Positions 1 to 10,490 are shown, numbered from the stretch's first letter. The stretch is 64,000 bases of DNA from Xanthobacter flavus (GCF_017875275.1 NZ_JAGGML010000001.1:2873001-2937000); one strand, 5' to 3'. The notes: generated from the letters alone by a model not told the origin. Numbers and translations: made by a program.

Positions 1-97
1 CATCGCCATCGACCGACAGAGGCGGGATGGCTAGACTCCGACCGTCTGTTCATGTGGCCAGAGCCCCGCTCTCGCGCGGCGCGTGTTGGAGTAAAAA

Positions 98-859
98 ATG
101 CTGATCGCGCAGCTCACCGACTTCCACGTCACGGTCGCCGGCGAGAGGGTCGGAGGCAAGATCGACACGCGCGCGGCCTTCAGCGCCCTCATGGCCCGTG
201 TCGCCGCCCTCCGGCCTCGACCCGACCTCCTGCTCGTCAGCGGGGACCTCACGGAGACGGGCACGGAAGAGGAATACGCCTTCGCGCGGGCGGGGTTGCG
301 CGAGCTGGGTATCCCCTTCCTCGCCGTTCCGGGCAATCACGATCTGCGCGCGCCGATGCGCCGCGGTCTGGCCGGGCATGTCGGGACGGAGCAGGACCAC
401 CTGGGCCTCGCGGTCGGATTTCCGGGAATGCGTGTCATCGGCCTGGACACGCTGGTCGAAGGGCACGGCCACGGGGCGATCGGACCGGCGCAACTGACAT
501 GGCTGAAGGGCGTGCTGGGCGGCGTCGATGGGGAGCCTGCGCTCATCTTCACGCATCACCCGCCGTTCCAGATCGGCATTGCCGCCATGGATGCCATCGG
601 GGTTCGGGAAGGCGCAGGCGAGTTGCGGACGCTGCTGGAAGGGCGCAGCGACATCCTCGCAATCCTGAGCGGCCATGTGCATCGGGCGATCGGCGGCATC
701 TTTGCAGGGCACCGGGCCTTCATCGCCCCCGCCGCCGCACATCAGTTCGAATTCGATCCCGTTGGGTCAGGCTTCCGCATCGTTCAGGAGCCGGCGCAGA
801 TCGCGCTCCACACGATGGTGAATGGCGCGCTCACGTCCTATCTCGTGCCCGGCCCCTGA
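98..859 (+). CDS. Metallophosphoesterase, CpdA-like (cyclic nucleotide phosphodiesterase family)
   Basis: A 253-aa calcineurin-like phosphoesterase. The five family metal-binding blocks are present in order: TDFH (D8, H10), GDLTETG (D50), GNHD (N80, H81), THHPP (H153) and SGHVH (H193, H195). This matches class III 3',5'-cyclic nucleotide phosphodiesterases (CpdA/Rv0805 type), which hydrolyse cAMP using two metal ions. No signal peptide or membrane segment is seen, so it is probably cytoplasmic. GGAG at 88-91 lies 6 bases before the ATG and supports the start. It appears to stand alone. Other phosphodiester substrates are possible, because this fold is promiscuous. Confidence 0.85.
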   Translation: MLIAQLTDFHVTVAGERVGGKIDTRAAFSALMARVAALRPRPDLLLVSGDLTETGTEEEYAFARAGLRELGIPFLAVPGNHDLRAPMRRGLAGHVGTEQDHLGLAVGFPGMRVIGLDTLVEGHGHGAIGPAQLTWLKGVLGGVDGEPALIFTHHPPFQIGIAAMDAIGVREGAGELRTLLEGRSDILAILSGHVHRAIGGIFAGHRAFIAPAAAHQFEFDPVGSGFRIVQEPAQIALHTMVNGALTSYLVPGP

Positions 860-1245
860 ACAGGGGGCTCTGGCCTTTGAGAAGAGACCTTTTGTCCGCT
901 GGTGTGTTGCCACGCCCAATTGCCTTGCTGTTGGAAGACGAGCTTCCAAAATGGCCAGGTGCGGGGGCGGATCCCAGGCTGGCGGGTCCCCCAAGCTGCT
1001 TGACACCGGCTCTTACGAGTTGATTGCCGCGCCACTCCTGCGGGCAGGATGATCGCGAACCACCCCGGCCCGGTCCTGCCACAGGGCAAGTGCGCGCTCA
1101 CCGCGCAGATCCAGAACTGGGTATGGGAGCCGGGCTAATCCCGCTTGTGCCCACCATGGACCATCACGAGCTAACGCCCGTGCTGGGGCACAAATTGTTG
1201 CAGGGAAGGATTTTCGTTATATTTCAGTTTGTTATGAAATTTAAC
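860..1245. other. Intergenic stretch with no gene seen
   Basis: The 386 bases between the phosphoesterase and the tRNA show no ORF with family features. The only structure I see is a 7-bp inverted repeat, TTGGAAG-acgag-CTTCCAA, at 931-949, with no following T-run. The reading frame ending at 1275 runs into the tRNA and is spurious. Confidence 0.5.
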
Positions 1246-1321
1246 TGGTGGAGCCGAGGGGAATCGAACCCCTGACCTCTGCAGTGCGATTGCAGCGCTC
1301 TCCCATCTGAGCTACGGCCCC
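1246..1321 (-). tRNA. tRNA-Ala (anticodon CGC)
   Basis: The complement folds as a full cloverleaf with an encoded CCA end. The acceptor stem is GGGGCCG/CGGCTCC and includes the G3:U70 wobble pair, the alanine identity element. The D arm is GCTC/GAGC, the anticodon stem CTGCA/TGCAG with loop ATCGCAC (anticodon CGC, reading GCG), and the T arm AGGGG-TTCGATT-CCCCT. GCG is a common Ala codon in a genome this GC-rich. Confidence 0.97.
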
Positions 1322-1419
1322 GAACCTTGGGAGGCGCCATTTATGATTCGGGGGCCCATGCTGTCAAGCGGGGATGATCCGCGAGAGGACGGGATTCACG
1401 GGCTATCCACCGTTCCGCG

Positions 1420-4400
1420 TCATGCGTTCCGCGAGCCTCCTGCGCGCCCGCCTCTCAGCACCACGTAGATCGCGGGAATCACCAATACGGTCAATGCCGT
1501 GGATGAGGCGAGGCCGAACAGGAGGGAGATGGCGAGGCCCTGGAAGATGGGGTCCGTCAGGATCACCGCCGCGCCGATCATCGCCGCCAAAGCGGTCAGG
1601 AGGATGGGCTTGAACCTGATGGCGCCCGCCTCCAGCAGCACCTCCTCCAGCGGCCGGCCGGGGGCGCGGGCGTGGCGGATGAAGTCCACCAGGAGGATGG
1701 AATTGCGCACGATGATGCCGGCCAGGGCGATGAAGCCGATCATGGATGTGGCCGAGAAGGGCGCGCCGAACAGCCAGTGTCCGGTCATTATCCCTATGAA
1801 TGTCAAAGGGATAGGCGTGAGGATAACGAGCGGCAGCTTGAACGAGCCGAACTGCGCCACCACCAGGATGTAGATGCCGAGGATGGCGACGATGAAGGCG
1901 CCGCCCATGTCGCGGAAGGTGACCCACGTCACCTCCCACTCGCCGTCCCACAGAAGTGTCGGTTTCGCCTCGTCGGAGGGTTGTCCATGGAGGGCGATCT
2001 CCGGCTTTGGCAGATCGCCGAAATTCATATCCGCCAAGGCTTTGGACACCGCCAGCATGCCGTAGACAGGCGCTTCATAAGCCCCCGCGAGGTCGGCCGT
2101 GACCATCTCGGCGGGGCGGCCGTTGTGGCGGAAGATGGGGTAGGAGGCGGGTTCCCGGACGACGCTCACGACGTCGCCCAGTTCCACCACGCCGCGGCCG
2201 CCGGGAAGGGTGTTGGCGGGGACGGGCGTCGCCAGGGTTCGCTCGTCTATGACGTTGTTTCCCTTGGACATTTCGAGGCGGATCGGGATCGGCGCCCGGC
2301 CGTTGCCGCGGTGGGAATAGCCCAGGGTGCCGCCGGCGAAGATGGTGCGGATGGCGTCGTACACATCCCCTTGTTCCACCTTGTAGAATTCGAGATTGTC
2401 CTGGTCGATGGCGAGGCGGACGCGCTCTCCCGGGGTGCCGAAGCTGTCGTCCACGTCCACGATAAAGGGAACGTTTTCAAAAGCTTGACGCACCTTTCGG
2501 GCGACCGCGCGGCGGGTCTCGGGGTCCGGGCCATAGATCTCGGCGAGGAGGGTCGAGAGCACCGGCGGACCGGGCGGCGGCTCCACCACCTTGAGCGAGG
2601 AGCCCGAAGGAAGTTCGATTGATTTCAATCTGTTGCGGACATCGAGCGCGATCTCGTGGCTGCTGCGGGAGCGCTCCCCCTTCGCCTTCAGGTTGATCTG
2701 GATGTCCCCTTGCCTCGGAGCGGACCTGAGGCCGTAGTGGCGGACCAATCCGTTGAAGTTGAACGGCGCTGCAGTGCCGGCATGGGTCTCGAACGAGACG
2801 GATTCGGGCAGGTTCGAGAGCGCATTCACCAGGGTGTTCAGGGTGGAATCGGTGCGTTCGACGGAGGTGTCAGCCGGCATGTCGAGAATCACGGCGAGTT
2901 CGGTCTTGTTGTCGAACGGAAGCAGCTTCACCGTCACCGCGTGGGTGTAGAAGAGACTCAGGGACGCGAGGGTCGCCACGCCCACGGTGGCGAGGAAGGC
3001 CCCCGCCCGGGCGCGGGAGGAGAGGATGGGCTTCGCCACCCGCACATAGAAGCGCCCCAGCCGGCCCCCATCGGCGGCCTCCCCGTGGCCGGGATCGCCG
3101 CTCGCCCGCCCGGCGATCTTCAGCATCAGCCAGGGGGTGAGGATGACGGCGACGAAGAAGGAGAAGACCATCGCCGCCGAGGCGTTGGCGGGGATGGGGC
3201 TCATGTAGGGGCCCATCATGCCGGAGACGAACAGCATGGGCAGGAGGGCAGCCACCACGGTCAGGGTGGCGACGATGGTGGGATTGCCCACCTCCGCCAC
3301 CGCGTCGATGGCCCCCTGCGCCCGCGACCGCCCATCCTTCATCGCCCAGTGGCGGGCAATGTTCTCGATGACGACGATGGCGTCGTCCACCAGGATGCCG
3401 ATGGAGAAGATGAGCGCGAACAGGCTCACCCGGTTCAGCGTGTAGCCCATCAGGCGGGCGGCAAACAGGGTGAGGAGGATGGTGGTGGGGATGACCACCG
3501 CCACCACCAGCGCCTCGCGCCAGCCGATGGCGAAGCCCACCAGCACGACGATGGAGACGGTGGCGAGGCCGAGATGCAGCAGCAGCTCGTTGGCCTTCTC
3601 GTTGGCGCTCTCGCCATAATTGCGGGTGACCTTCACCTCCACGTCGGCGGGAAGGGCGGAGCCATGCGCGGCCTCGATCTGGCGGAGCACCGCCTCGGCG
3701 ATGACCACCGCATTGGTGCCGGGACGCTTGGCGATGGCGAGCGACACAGCCGGGCGCCGGGTGAGGCCGTCCGGCCCCTTCTCGATATGGGTGACGTAGT
3801 GTTCCGCCGGCTGGGTGGCGAGGCTCACGTCCGCCACGTCGCGCACATAGACGGGGCGGCCGTCCCGCGATGTGAGGAGGATGGCGCCGATCTCGGAGGG
3901 AGTCTGCAGCGTCTGGCCGGCGACGAGGGTGCGCTGGCCATTGGCCTCGCGCACGGTGCCGGTGTTGAAGGTGCGGTTGGCGCCCTCCAGCTTGCCCTGC
4001 AACTGGGCGAGCGTGATGCCGTAGAGGGACAGGCGCTCGGGATCGGGCGCGACGCGGATTTCCTCCGGCTGCTCGCCGACGATGTAGGTGAGGCCGATGT
4101 CGGGCAGCTTCGCGATGTCGGCCTGAAGCTCCCGCGCCACGCGGGTCAGGTCGTTGGCGGTCCAGCGCGAGGCCGCGTCGGGCTTCGGCACGAGGGTGAG
4201 CACGAGGATGGCCACGTCGTCGATGGAGCGGCCGACGATCAAAGGCTCGGTGATGCCCACCGGGATGCGGTCGAGATTGGCCCGCACCTTCTCATGGACG
4301 CGCAGGATGGCGGCATCCGGGCTGGTGCCGGTGAGGAAGCGGGCGGTGACGAGCACGCCGTCGTCCTCGGTGTTGGAATAGACGTGCTCCACCCCGTCGA

Positions 4401-4659
4401 TGGCCTTGACGATGGTCTCCAGCGGCTCGGTCACGAGCTTCACGGCGTCTTCCGCCTTCAGCCCCTGGGCCGAGACGCGGATGTCCACCATGGGCACGGA
4501 AATCTGCGGCTCCTCCTCGCGCGGCAGGGTGACCAGCGCGATGAGGCCGAAGGCGAAGGCCGCGATGAGCAGCAGCGGGGTCAAGGGCGAGGCGATGAAG
4601 GCGCGGGTGAGCACGCCGGCGATGCCGAGGGGGCGGTTGTCGTGAGAGGTCTCGCCCAT
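1420..4659 (-). CDS. RND efflux transporter permease (HAE1/AcrB-like)
   Basis: A 1079-aa inner-membrane proton-driven pump subunit. It has the usual RND layout: an N-terminal membrane helix at about residues 18-45, a large periplasmic loop, a helix bundle, a second loop and a second bundle. The TM4 motif VDDAIVVIENI near residue 426 carries the paired Asp residues of proton relay. Length is normal for the family. It begins 2 bases after the adaptor stop and is the last gene of a DUF2892-adaptor-permease operon. No outer-membrane TolC-type gene lies next to it. Substrate is unknown; the divergent SqrR/BigR-like regulator hints at sulfur stress or oxidants. Confidence 0.93.
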   Translation of the reverse strand: MGETSHDNRPLGIAGVLTRAFIASPLTPLLLIAAFAFGLIALVTLPREEEPQISVPMVDIRVSAQGLKAEDAVKLVTEPLETIVKAIDGVEHVYSNTEDDGVLVTARFLTGTSPDAAILRVHEKVRANLDRIPVGITEPLIVGRSIDDVAILVLTLVPKPDAASRWTANDLTRVARELQADIAKLPDIGLTYIVGEQPEEIRVAPDPERLSLYGITLAQLQGKLEGANRTFNTGTVREANGQRTLVAGQTLQTPSEIGAILLTSRDGRPVYVRDVADVSLATQPAEHYVTHIEKGPDGLTRRPAVSLAIAKRPGTNAVVIAEAVLRQIEAAHGSALPADVEVKVTRNYGESANEKANELLLHLGLATVSIVVLVGFAIGWREALVVAVVIPTTILLTLFAARLMGYTLNRVSLFALIFSIGILVDDAIVVIENIARHWAMKDGRSRAQGAIDAVAEVGNPTIVATLTVVAALLPMLFVSGMMGPYMSPIPANASAAMVFSFFVAVILTPWLMLKIAGRASGDPGHGEAADGGRLGRFYVRVAKPILSSRARAGAFLATVGVATLASLSLFYTHAVTVKLLPFDNKTELAVILDMPADTSVERTDSTLNTLVNALSNLPESVSFETHAGTAAPFNFNGLVRHYGLRSAPRQGDIQINLKAKGERSRSSHEIALDVRNRLKSIELPSGSSLKVVEPPPGPPVLSTLLAEIYGPDPETRRAVARKVRQAFENVPFIVDVDDSFGTPGERVRLAIDQDNLEFYKVEQGDVYDAIRTIFAGGTLGYSHRGNGRAPIPIRLEMSKGNNVIDERTLATPVPANTLPGGRGVVELGDVVSVVREPASYPIFRHNGRPAEMVTADLAGAYEAPVYGMLAVSKALADMNFGDLPKPEIALHGQPSDEAKPTLLWDGEWEVTWVTFRDMGGAFIVAILGIYILVVAQFGSFKLPLVILTPIPLTFIGIMTGHWLFGAPFSATSMIGFIALAGIIVRNSILLVDFIRHARAPGRPLEEVLLEAGAIRFKPILLTALAAMIGAAVILTDPIFQGLAISLLFGLASSTALTVLVIPAIYVVLRGGRAGGSRNA

Positions 4660-4661
4660 GG

Positions 4662-5699
4662 TCAGCGCCCCGCCGTGGCGATCACGTCGCCGTCCTTGAG
4701 GCCGGTGAGGATTTCCACCCGCTCGCCGTCATCGCCGGGAAAGCGCGCGCCGAGGATGACGGGCACGTCGAGCGGCCCGCGCGCCGTCACCAGCGTCACG
4801 TAGTCGATGCCGTGGGCGGTGCGCACGGCGCCGGCCGGGACGGCGAGCACCGCCCGCTTGCCGATCTCCACCCACACGAGGGTGCGCTCGTTGACGAAGT
4901 AGGTGCCGAGGCCATCCACCTCCACATCGGCCATCACGCGGCCGCTGGAGATTTCCGGATAGACCTTCACGATGCGGCCGGGCCGGGCGGTGGCGGGCGT
5001 CCCGGCCTTGTCCTGCGAGATGCCGCGCTCGCCGATGCGCACCGTGCCGCCCTCGCGGATGGAGGTGGCGTGCCGCTCGGGCAAGGACAGCCGGAGATAA
5101 TAGGGGCCGGAGGCGACGCGGGCGATCTCGTCGCCCGCCAGCACCACGCTGCCGGGCGTGACCGGAACGGTGAGGACGCGGCCATCGGCGGGGGCGATGA
5201 CCGCGCCCTCGCGCGCGCGCTGCAGGATCACGGCGCGGTCCGCTTCGGCGGCCGTCACCTGGTTGGTGGCGACATCGAACTGGGTCTTCGAGGTATCGAG
5301 CCGGGCCTGGCTGGCGACGCCGCGGGCGAGGAGCTGCTGGGCGCGGTCCAGCTCGGTCCTCGCGTTTTCGAGCTGGGATTTCAGCTCCTTGATCTTCGCG
5401 TCGGCGGCGTTGAGGGTGAGGGCGTTCTTGTCGTCCACCACCAGGGCGATCTCGTCGCCCTCCTTCACGCTGTCGCCCTCGGAGACGGAGACGGCGCGCA
5501 CCGTGCCCCCGATGCGGGCACGGGCGGGCACCACGGTGCGGCTCTTCACCTCGCCGAACACGCCCTTCAGCTCCGGCACCTCCACGCTGCGGACGGTGAA
5601 GTCGGCGGCTCGGGCGGTCTGGGTGGCTCCGGCGACGGGCAAAAGGGCGGCCATCGCCGCCGCAAGGGCCGCGGCGGGCGGGATGAAGCGCAGGGACAT
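4662..5699 (-). CDS. RND efflux periplasmic adaptor (membrane fusion protein)
   Basis: A 345-aa HlyD/AcrA-type adaptor linking the permease to an outer-membrane channel. It has an N-terminal secretion signal (hydrophobic run at about residues 8-24, cleavage near ARA), a split lipoyl half-motif, a central coiled-coil hairpin of about 55 residues (roughly 105-160, rich in K, E, Q, L) and a C-terminal beta-barrel. It sits 51 bases downstream of the DUF2892 gene and 2 bases upstream of the permease, so all three are probably co-transcribed and co-regulated. Confidence 0.92.
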   Translation of the reverse strand: MSLRFIPPAAALAAAMAALLPVAGATQTARAADFTVRSVEVPELKGVFGEVKSRTVVPARARIGGTVRAVSVSEGDSVKEGDEIALVVDDKNALTLNAADAKIKELKSQLENARTELDRAQQLLARGVASQARLDTSKTQFDVATNQVTAAEADRAVILQRAREGAVIAPADGRVLTVPVTPGSVVLAGDEIARVASGPYYLRLSLPERHATSIREGGTVRIGERGISQDKAGTPATARPGRIVKVYPEISSGRVMADVEVDGLGTYFVNERTLVWVEIGKRAVLAVPAGAVRTAHGIDYVTLVTARGPLDVPVILGARFPGDDGERVEILTGLKDGDVIATAGR

Positions 5700-5750
5700 G
5701 GTGGCTCTCTCTGCCCGGCCTCGCGCCGGGCGGGGGTCTGAACTAACGGA

Positions 5751-5954
5751 TCAGGTGAAGGCGACGCCGGGCTTCACGCCCAGCTTCTTGAGCAGCATGG
5801 CCGCCGGGCAGAAGCCGGTGACGGACGCCTGCATCAGGTTCGCGCCCACGAAGGCGGTCAGCCAGAAGAAGTAAGGGGAGACGGTGAGGCCGAGGCCGAG
5901 CGACGCCAGCACCATGAAACCCGCAAACATCATGACGATGCGATCGACAGACAT
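5751..5954 (-). CDS. Small DUF2892 (YgaP-like) membrane protein
   Basis: A 67-aa protein with two hydrophobic segments (about residues 5-22 and 26-45), followed by GFCPAAMLLKKLG. This is the typical Gly-x-Cys-Pro signature of DUF2892, the membrane domain found in YgaP rhodaneses. The start is the internal ATG at 5954, preceded by AGGA; the longer reading frame adds a basic, non-family extension. It is first in the efflux operon and divergent from the ArsR-type regulator. DUF2892 genes are often in sulfur-stress operons, and the invariant Cys could be persulfidated, which is inference. Confidence 0.82.
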   Translation of the reverse strand: MSVDRIVMMFAGFMVLASLGLGLTVSPYFFWLTAFVGANLMQASVTGFCPAAMLLKKLGVKPGVAFT

Positions 5955-6024
5955 TATCCTGCTCCGGTGGGCGCCTCTCCGGGCGCCCCGTTCGTGCGGG
6001 CCTCCCCGCGTTGGCATTGCATCT

Positions 6025-6061
6025 AACATTCAATTATCATAAATTCAAGACTATGAATGTT
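6025..6061. promoter_or_regulatory. Probable operator of the SqrR/BigR-like repressor
   Basis: An AT-rich island between the divergent promoters. It contains AACATTCA (6025-6032) inverted as TGAATGTT (6054-6061). Inside it, ATTC (6043-6046), 8 bases, GAAT (6055-6058) fits the ATTC-N8-GAAT motif I recall for SqrR-type sulfide-responsive repressors. It overlaps the regulator start codon, suggesting autorepression together with control of the efflux operon. Confidence 0.6.
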
Positions 6062-6361
6062 ATTGATATGATCCCGGCCTCCGAGCGCGCGGCCGAACTG
6101 ATGCGCAGCCTCTCGCACCCCCAGCGCCTGCTGGTTCTGTGCGCGCTGGTGGATGGCGAGAAATCGGTGGCGCAGCTGCGCGATGAGCTTGCGATCGAGC
6201 AGGTGCCCATGTCGCAGCAGCTCATGCGCCTGCGATCGGACGGGCTGGTGGAGGCGCGCCGGGAGGGCACCAGCGTGTTCTATCGCATCGCGCGGGAGGA
6301 GGTGCTGGCGGTGATCGCCGCGCTTCACAAGGCCTTCTGTCCGGGGCGGGTGGAGTGCTGA
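6053..6361 (+). CDS. ArsR-family repressor, SqrR/BigR-like persulfide sensor
   Basis: A 102-aa winged-helix protein. The HTH is SVAQLRDELAIEQVPMSQQL, followed by the wing. C30 in LLVLC and C96 in AFCPG are 66 residues apart, the same spacing as the redox pair of SqrR (C41/C107). In that family these cysteines form a tetrasulfide bridge on exposure to persulfides, which releases DNA. A third Cys (C102) ends the protein. The metal-site ELCVC motif of arsenic sensors is absent. The start is ATG 6053 because homology begins there; an upstream TTG at 6011 and ATG 6068 are alternatives. Divergent from the RND operon, which it presumably represses. Confidence 0.8.
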   Translation: MNVIDMIPASERAAELMRSLSHPQRLLVLCALVDGEKSVAQLRDELAIEQVPMSQQLMRLRSDGLVEARREGTSVFYRIAREEVLAVIAALHKAFCPGRVEC

Positions 6362-6746
6362 GGGCGGTGCCGTCGGCGCGGTGCCGTCGGCGCAGTGTCA
6401 TGGCCCGGCGCCGGCTCCTGGATCAGCGCTTCGCGGTCGGCGTGGCTTGGCCGGGGCAGGGCACGTCTCGGGCCGCCCAGGCACCGACGCCGCAGACCCG
6501 GGGGAAACGGGTCTACGGTCGTAGCGCATGGCTGTCGGCCCTCCGTTTTATTGCACGCTCTGGAAGAAAAAGCCGGGGATGGCCGCTGTTCGAGGCCGCC
6601 GCGCGCGCCGATGGGACGGTGAAACTAAACGCGCGCGGGGCCACGGCCACCCCCGGTGAAGCCCCGGGAGGGGGCAAGTCTGGCGCGTTTTCGAGCGAAG
6701 GGGAGGCCGGTTCGCCTGAAGAAAACGCGTCGCAACGAAAGCCGGA
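6362..6746. other. Convergent intergenic stretch, no gene seen
   Basis: The 385 bases lie between the 3' ends of the ArsR-type and aldehyde dehydrogenase genes. Reading frames here have no recognisable family. I see GC-rich imperfect hairpins (for example CCCCGGTGAAGCCCCGGG near 6652-6670) but no convincing terminator for either gene. Confidence 0.4.
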
Positions 6747-8267
<1,521 letters not shown>

Positions 8268-8299
8268 TTTTTCCTCCCGTTGGTGGTGCCGGAGGATTT

Positions 8300-8314
8300 G
8301 CAGCGGCCGTGCCA
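8300..8314 (-). promoter_or_regulatory. Sigma-54 (-24/-12) promoter of the aldehyde dehydrogenase gene
   Basis: The minus strand reads TGGCACG-GCCG-CTGC, against the consensus TGGCACG-N4-TTGC. GG and GC are separated by exactly 10 bases, and there is one mismatch. It lies 33 bases upstream of the start codon, compatible with a short leader, and is flanked upstream by activator palindromes. Confidence 0.75.
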
Positions 8315-8460
8315 GTTCTCGAATGTGCGCCGCACGCCTTTATTTGCGGCGCGGGAAGATGCTGCCGTGTCTTGATTTTATCAGCGACCGGCGGACCTAC
8401 GCAGAAGCCCGACTTTACGCGCGACGAAGTGTCGTGCGAGACTGTCGCGCATAAGAACAA

Positions 8461-8492
8461 GGTGTCGCGACACCTGTCGCAAAGTGCGACAG
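8461..8492. promoter_or_regulatory. Upstream activator sites for the AcoR-like regulator
   Basis: Two adjacent palindromes share TGTCGC/GCGACA arms: the perfect 14-mer GGTGTCGCGACACC (8461-8474) and CTGTCGCA-aag-TGCGACAG (8474-8492). Further half-sites (GCGAC, GTCGTGC, TGTCGCGC) occur at 8421-8450. They sit about 150-180 bases upstream of the sigma-54 promoter, the usual distance for an enhancer-binding protein, and just before the regulator's own start. Confidence 0.7.
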
Positions 8493-8540
8493 TCGGCATC
8501 GAAGAACAGGTTCAGGGACGCGAAACAAGCCGAGGGACGA

Positions 8541-10490
8541 ATGCCTGCGCCCTTTCCGCCGCTCTCGCCGGTGCCGCCGCCGGACGAGCTGATCACCGCC
8601 CGCCGCCGGTTCTTTTCCGGCGCGCCCGGGGCGGAGCAGGCGCTCGCGCTCCCCATCATCCGCTCCTGGACCCGCTGCGCCGAGCGCGGCCTGCCCGTGG
8701 GCGGCCGGCTGAAGGCCGAGCCGCTGACGCAAGGCGAACTCTCCGTCCGCCGCGAGCGCTACGAGGCGCTGCGCCGCCGCTGCCGGCCGGAGCTGGAGGC
8801 GCTGCACCTCAGCGCCAGCGCCGCGGGCGGCATCGTCATCCTCACCGATCCCACCGGCCTCGTGCTCGACACGGTGGGCAGCGCCGATTTCGCCGACCGC
8901 GCCGCGCAGGTGGCGCTGCGCCCGGGCGTGAGCTGGAGCGAGGCGGACAGCGGCACCAACGCCATCGGCACGGCGCTTATCGAGCGGCGCGGCATCGAGG
9001 TGCGCGGCGCCGAGCATTATGCCGAGCCGCATGGCATCCTCACCTGCGCCGCCGCGCCCATCCACGATCCGTTCGGCGAGCTTGTCGGCCTGCTCGACCT
9101 CTCCGGCCCCTCCGCCGTGCCGCACCTCCATGCGCTGGCGCTGGTGGAGCTGGCGGTGGGGCAGGTGGAGCATCGCCTGTTCGAAGGTGCCTTCCCCGGC
9201 CGGGACGTGGTGCGCTTCCACGCCGACCCCTCCTTCCTCGGTACCGCGCGCGAGGGCGTGCTGGTGTTCGAGGACCATCGCCTCGTGGCCGCCAACCGCC
9301 CGGCCCTCGCGCTGCTCGGTCTCGGCTGGGACGCCTTGGGCGCGCGGCGCTTCTCCGAACTGTTCGAGGGCAGCCTCGGCCGCCCGGGCGACGCCCGCCG
9401 CGCCCGCACGCCCAACGGTGCCGTGATGCTGCGGCTGGAGCGGCAGGCGCCGGCCCCCGTGCGAGCCGCACCTGTGCCCGTTCCCGCCGCTCCGGCGGTC
9501 AACCCCGGCCCGCGCTTCGATGCCGAGACCGAGCAGGCGCTGGGCCGGGCCATCCGGCTGATGACGGCCGGCGTGCCGGTGCTGATCCAGGGCGAGACCG
9601 GCTCCGGCAAGGAGGTGTTCGCCCGCCAGATCCACGCCCGTGGCCCCCGTGCCGACCGCACCTTCGCGGCGGTGAACTGCGCGGCGCTGCCGGAAGGCCT
9701 CATCGAATCCGAACTCTTCGGCTACGAGGACGGCGCCTTCACCGGCGCCCGCCGCGCCGGCTTCAAGGGCCTGTTCCGCGAGGCGGACGGCGGCGTTCTG
9801 TTCCTGGACGAGATCGGCGACATGCCGCTCGGCCTCCAGAGCCGCCTGTTGCGCGTGCTGCAGGAGCGGGAGGTGACGCCGCTCGGCGGCGGCAAGGCGG
9901 TGAAGGTGGATTTCGCCCTCGTCTGCGCCTCCCACCGCGATTTGAAGATGCTGGTGGAGCAGGGCAGCTTCCGCGCCGACCTCTATTTCCGCATCGCCCA
10001 ATACACCGTCACTTTGCCGCCGCTCCGCAGCCTCGCGGACCGGGAAGCGCTGGTGGAGCGGCTGTGGCGGGAGATGTCCGGCCCCGGCCCGGATGCCCCG
10101 CTTCTCTCGCCGGAGTGCCGCGAGGCGCTGGCGCGCCATACCTGGCCCGGCAATTTCCGCCAGCTCACTGGCGTGCTCAAGGTGCTGCTCGCCCTCGCCG
10201 AGCCGGGCGAGACGGTGGGGCTCGAGGCGCTGCCCGCCGACGTGCGCACCAGCGAACTGCGCGGCGCCACGCTGCCGATGGGCAACGCGGGTTCAGACGC
10301 CTTTGCCGCCCCTGCCGCGCCCAATGCGGCGGCGGATACAGCCGCCCTCACCGGCGATCTCGGCAGCGTCACCCGCGCGGCGATGGATGCCGCCCTGAAG
10401 GAATGCGACGGCAACATCTCCCGCGCCGCCCGCCGCCTGGGCATCCACCGCTCCACCCTCCACCGCCACCTCGCCGCGCGCGGGCATTGA
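8541..10490 (+). CDS. AcoR-like sigma-54-dependent transcriptional activator
   Basis: A 649-aa enhancer-binding protein. An N-terminal GAF-type sensory region (about residues 60-220) is followed by a PAS-like segment and an AAA+ domain with Walker A GETGSGKE (about 351), the sigma-54 contact loop GAFTGA (about 398) and Walker B LFLDEIGD. A C-terminal Fis-type HTH reads GNISRAARRLGIHRSTLHRHL from about 628. The start is ATG 8541, preceded by GAGGG; the longer frame from 8484 would run through an activator site. It is divergent from an aldehyde dehydrogenase, the classic AcoR arrangement. Confidence 0.9.
   Translation: MPAPFPPLSPVPPPDELITARRRFFSGAPGAEQALALPIIRSWTRCAERGLPVGGRLKAEPLTQGELSVRRERYEALRRRCRPELEALHLSASAAGGIVILTDPTGLVLDTVGSADFADRAAQVALRPGVSWSEADSGTNAIGTALIERRGIEVRGAEHYAEPHGILTCAAAPIHDPFGELVGLLDLSGPSAVPHLHALALVELAVGQVEHRLFEGAFPGRDVVRFHADPSFLGTAREGVLVFEDHRLVAANRPALALLGLGWDALGARRFSELFEGSLGRPGDARRARTPNGAVMLRLERQAPAPVRAAPVPVPAAPAVNPGPRFDAETEQALGRAIRLMTAGVPVLIQGETGSGKEVFARQIHARGPRADRTFAAVNCAALPEGLIESELFGYEDGAFTGARRAGFKGLFREADGGVLFLDEIGDMPLGLQSRLLRVLQEREVTPLGGGKAVKVDFALVCASHRDLKMLVEQGSFRADLYFRIAQYTVTLPPLRSLADREALVERLWREMSGPGPDAPLLSPECREALARHTWPGNFRQLTGVLKVLLALAEPGETVGLEALPADVRTSELRGATLPMGNAGSDAFAAPAAPNAAADTAALTGDLGSVTRAAMDAALKECDGNISRAARRLGIHRSTLHRHLAARGH

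Noticed and set aside
1024..1275. Plus-strand ORF ending in WWSRGESNP
   Set aside because: The end is the antisense of the tRNA-Ala 3' half, a common artefact. The remainder has no family features.
2656..4803. Long (715-codon) plus-strand ORF
   Set aside because: It is antisense to the RND permease and adaptor, and is His/Gly/Asp/Arg-rich, as expected of the complement of high-GC coding DNA.
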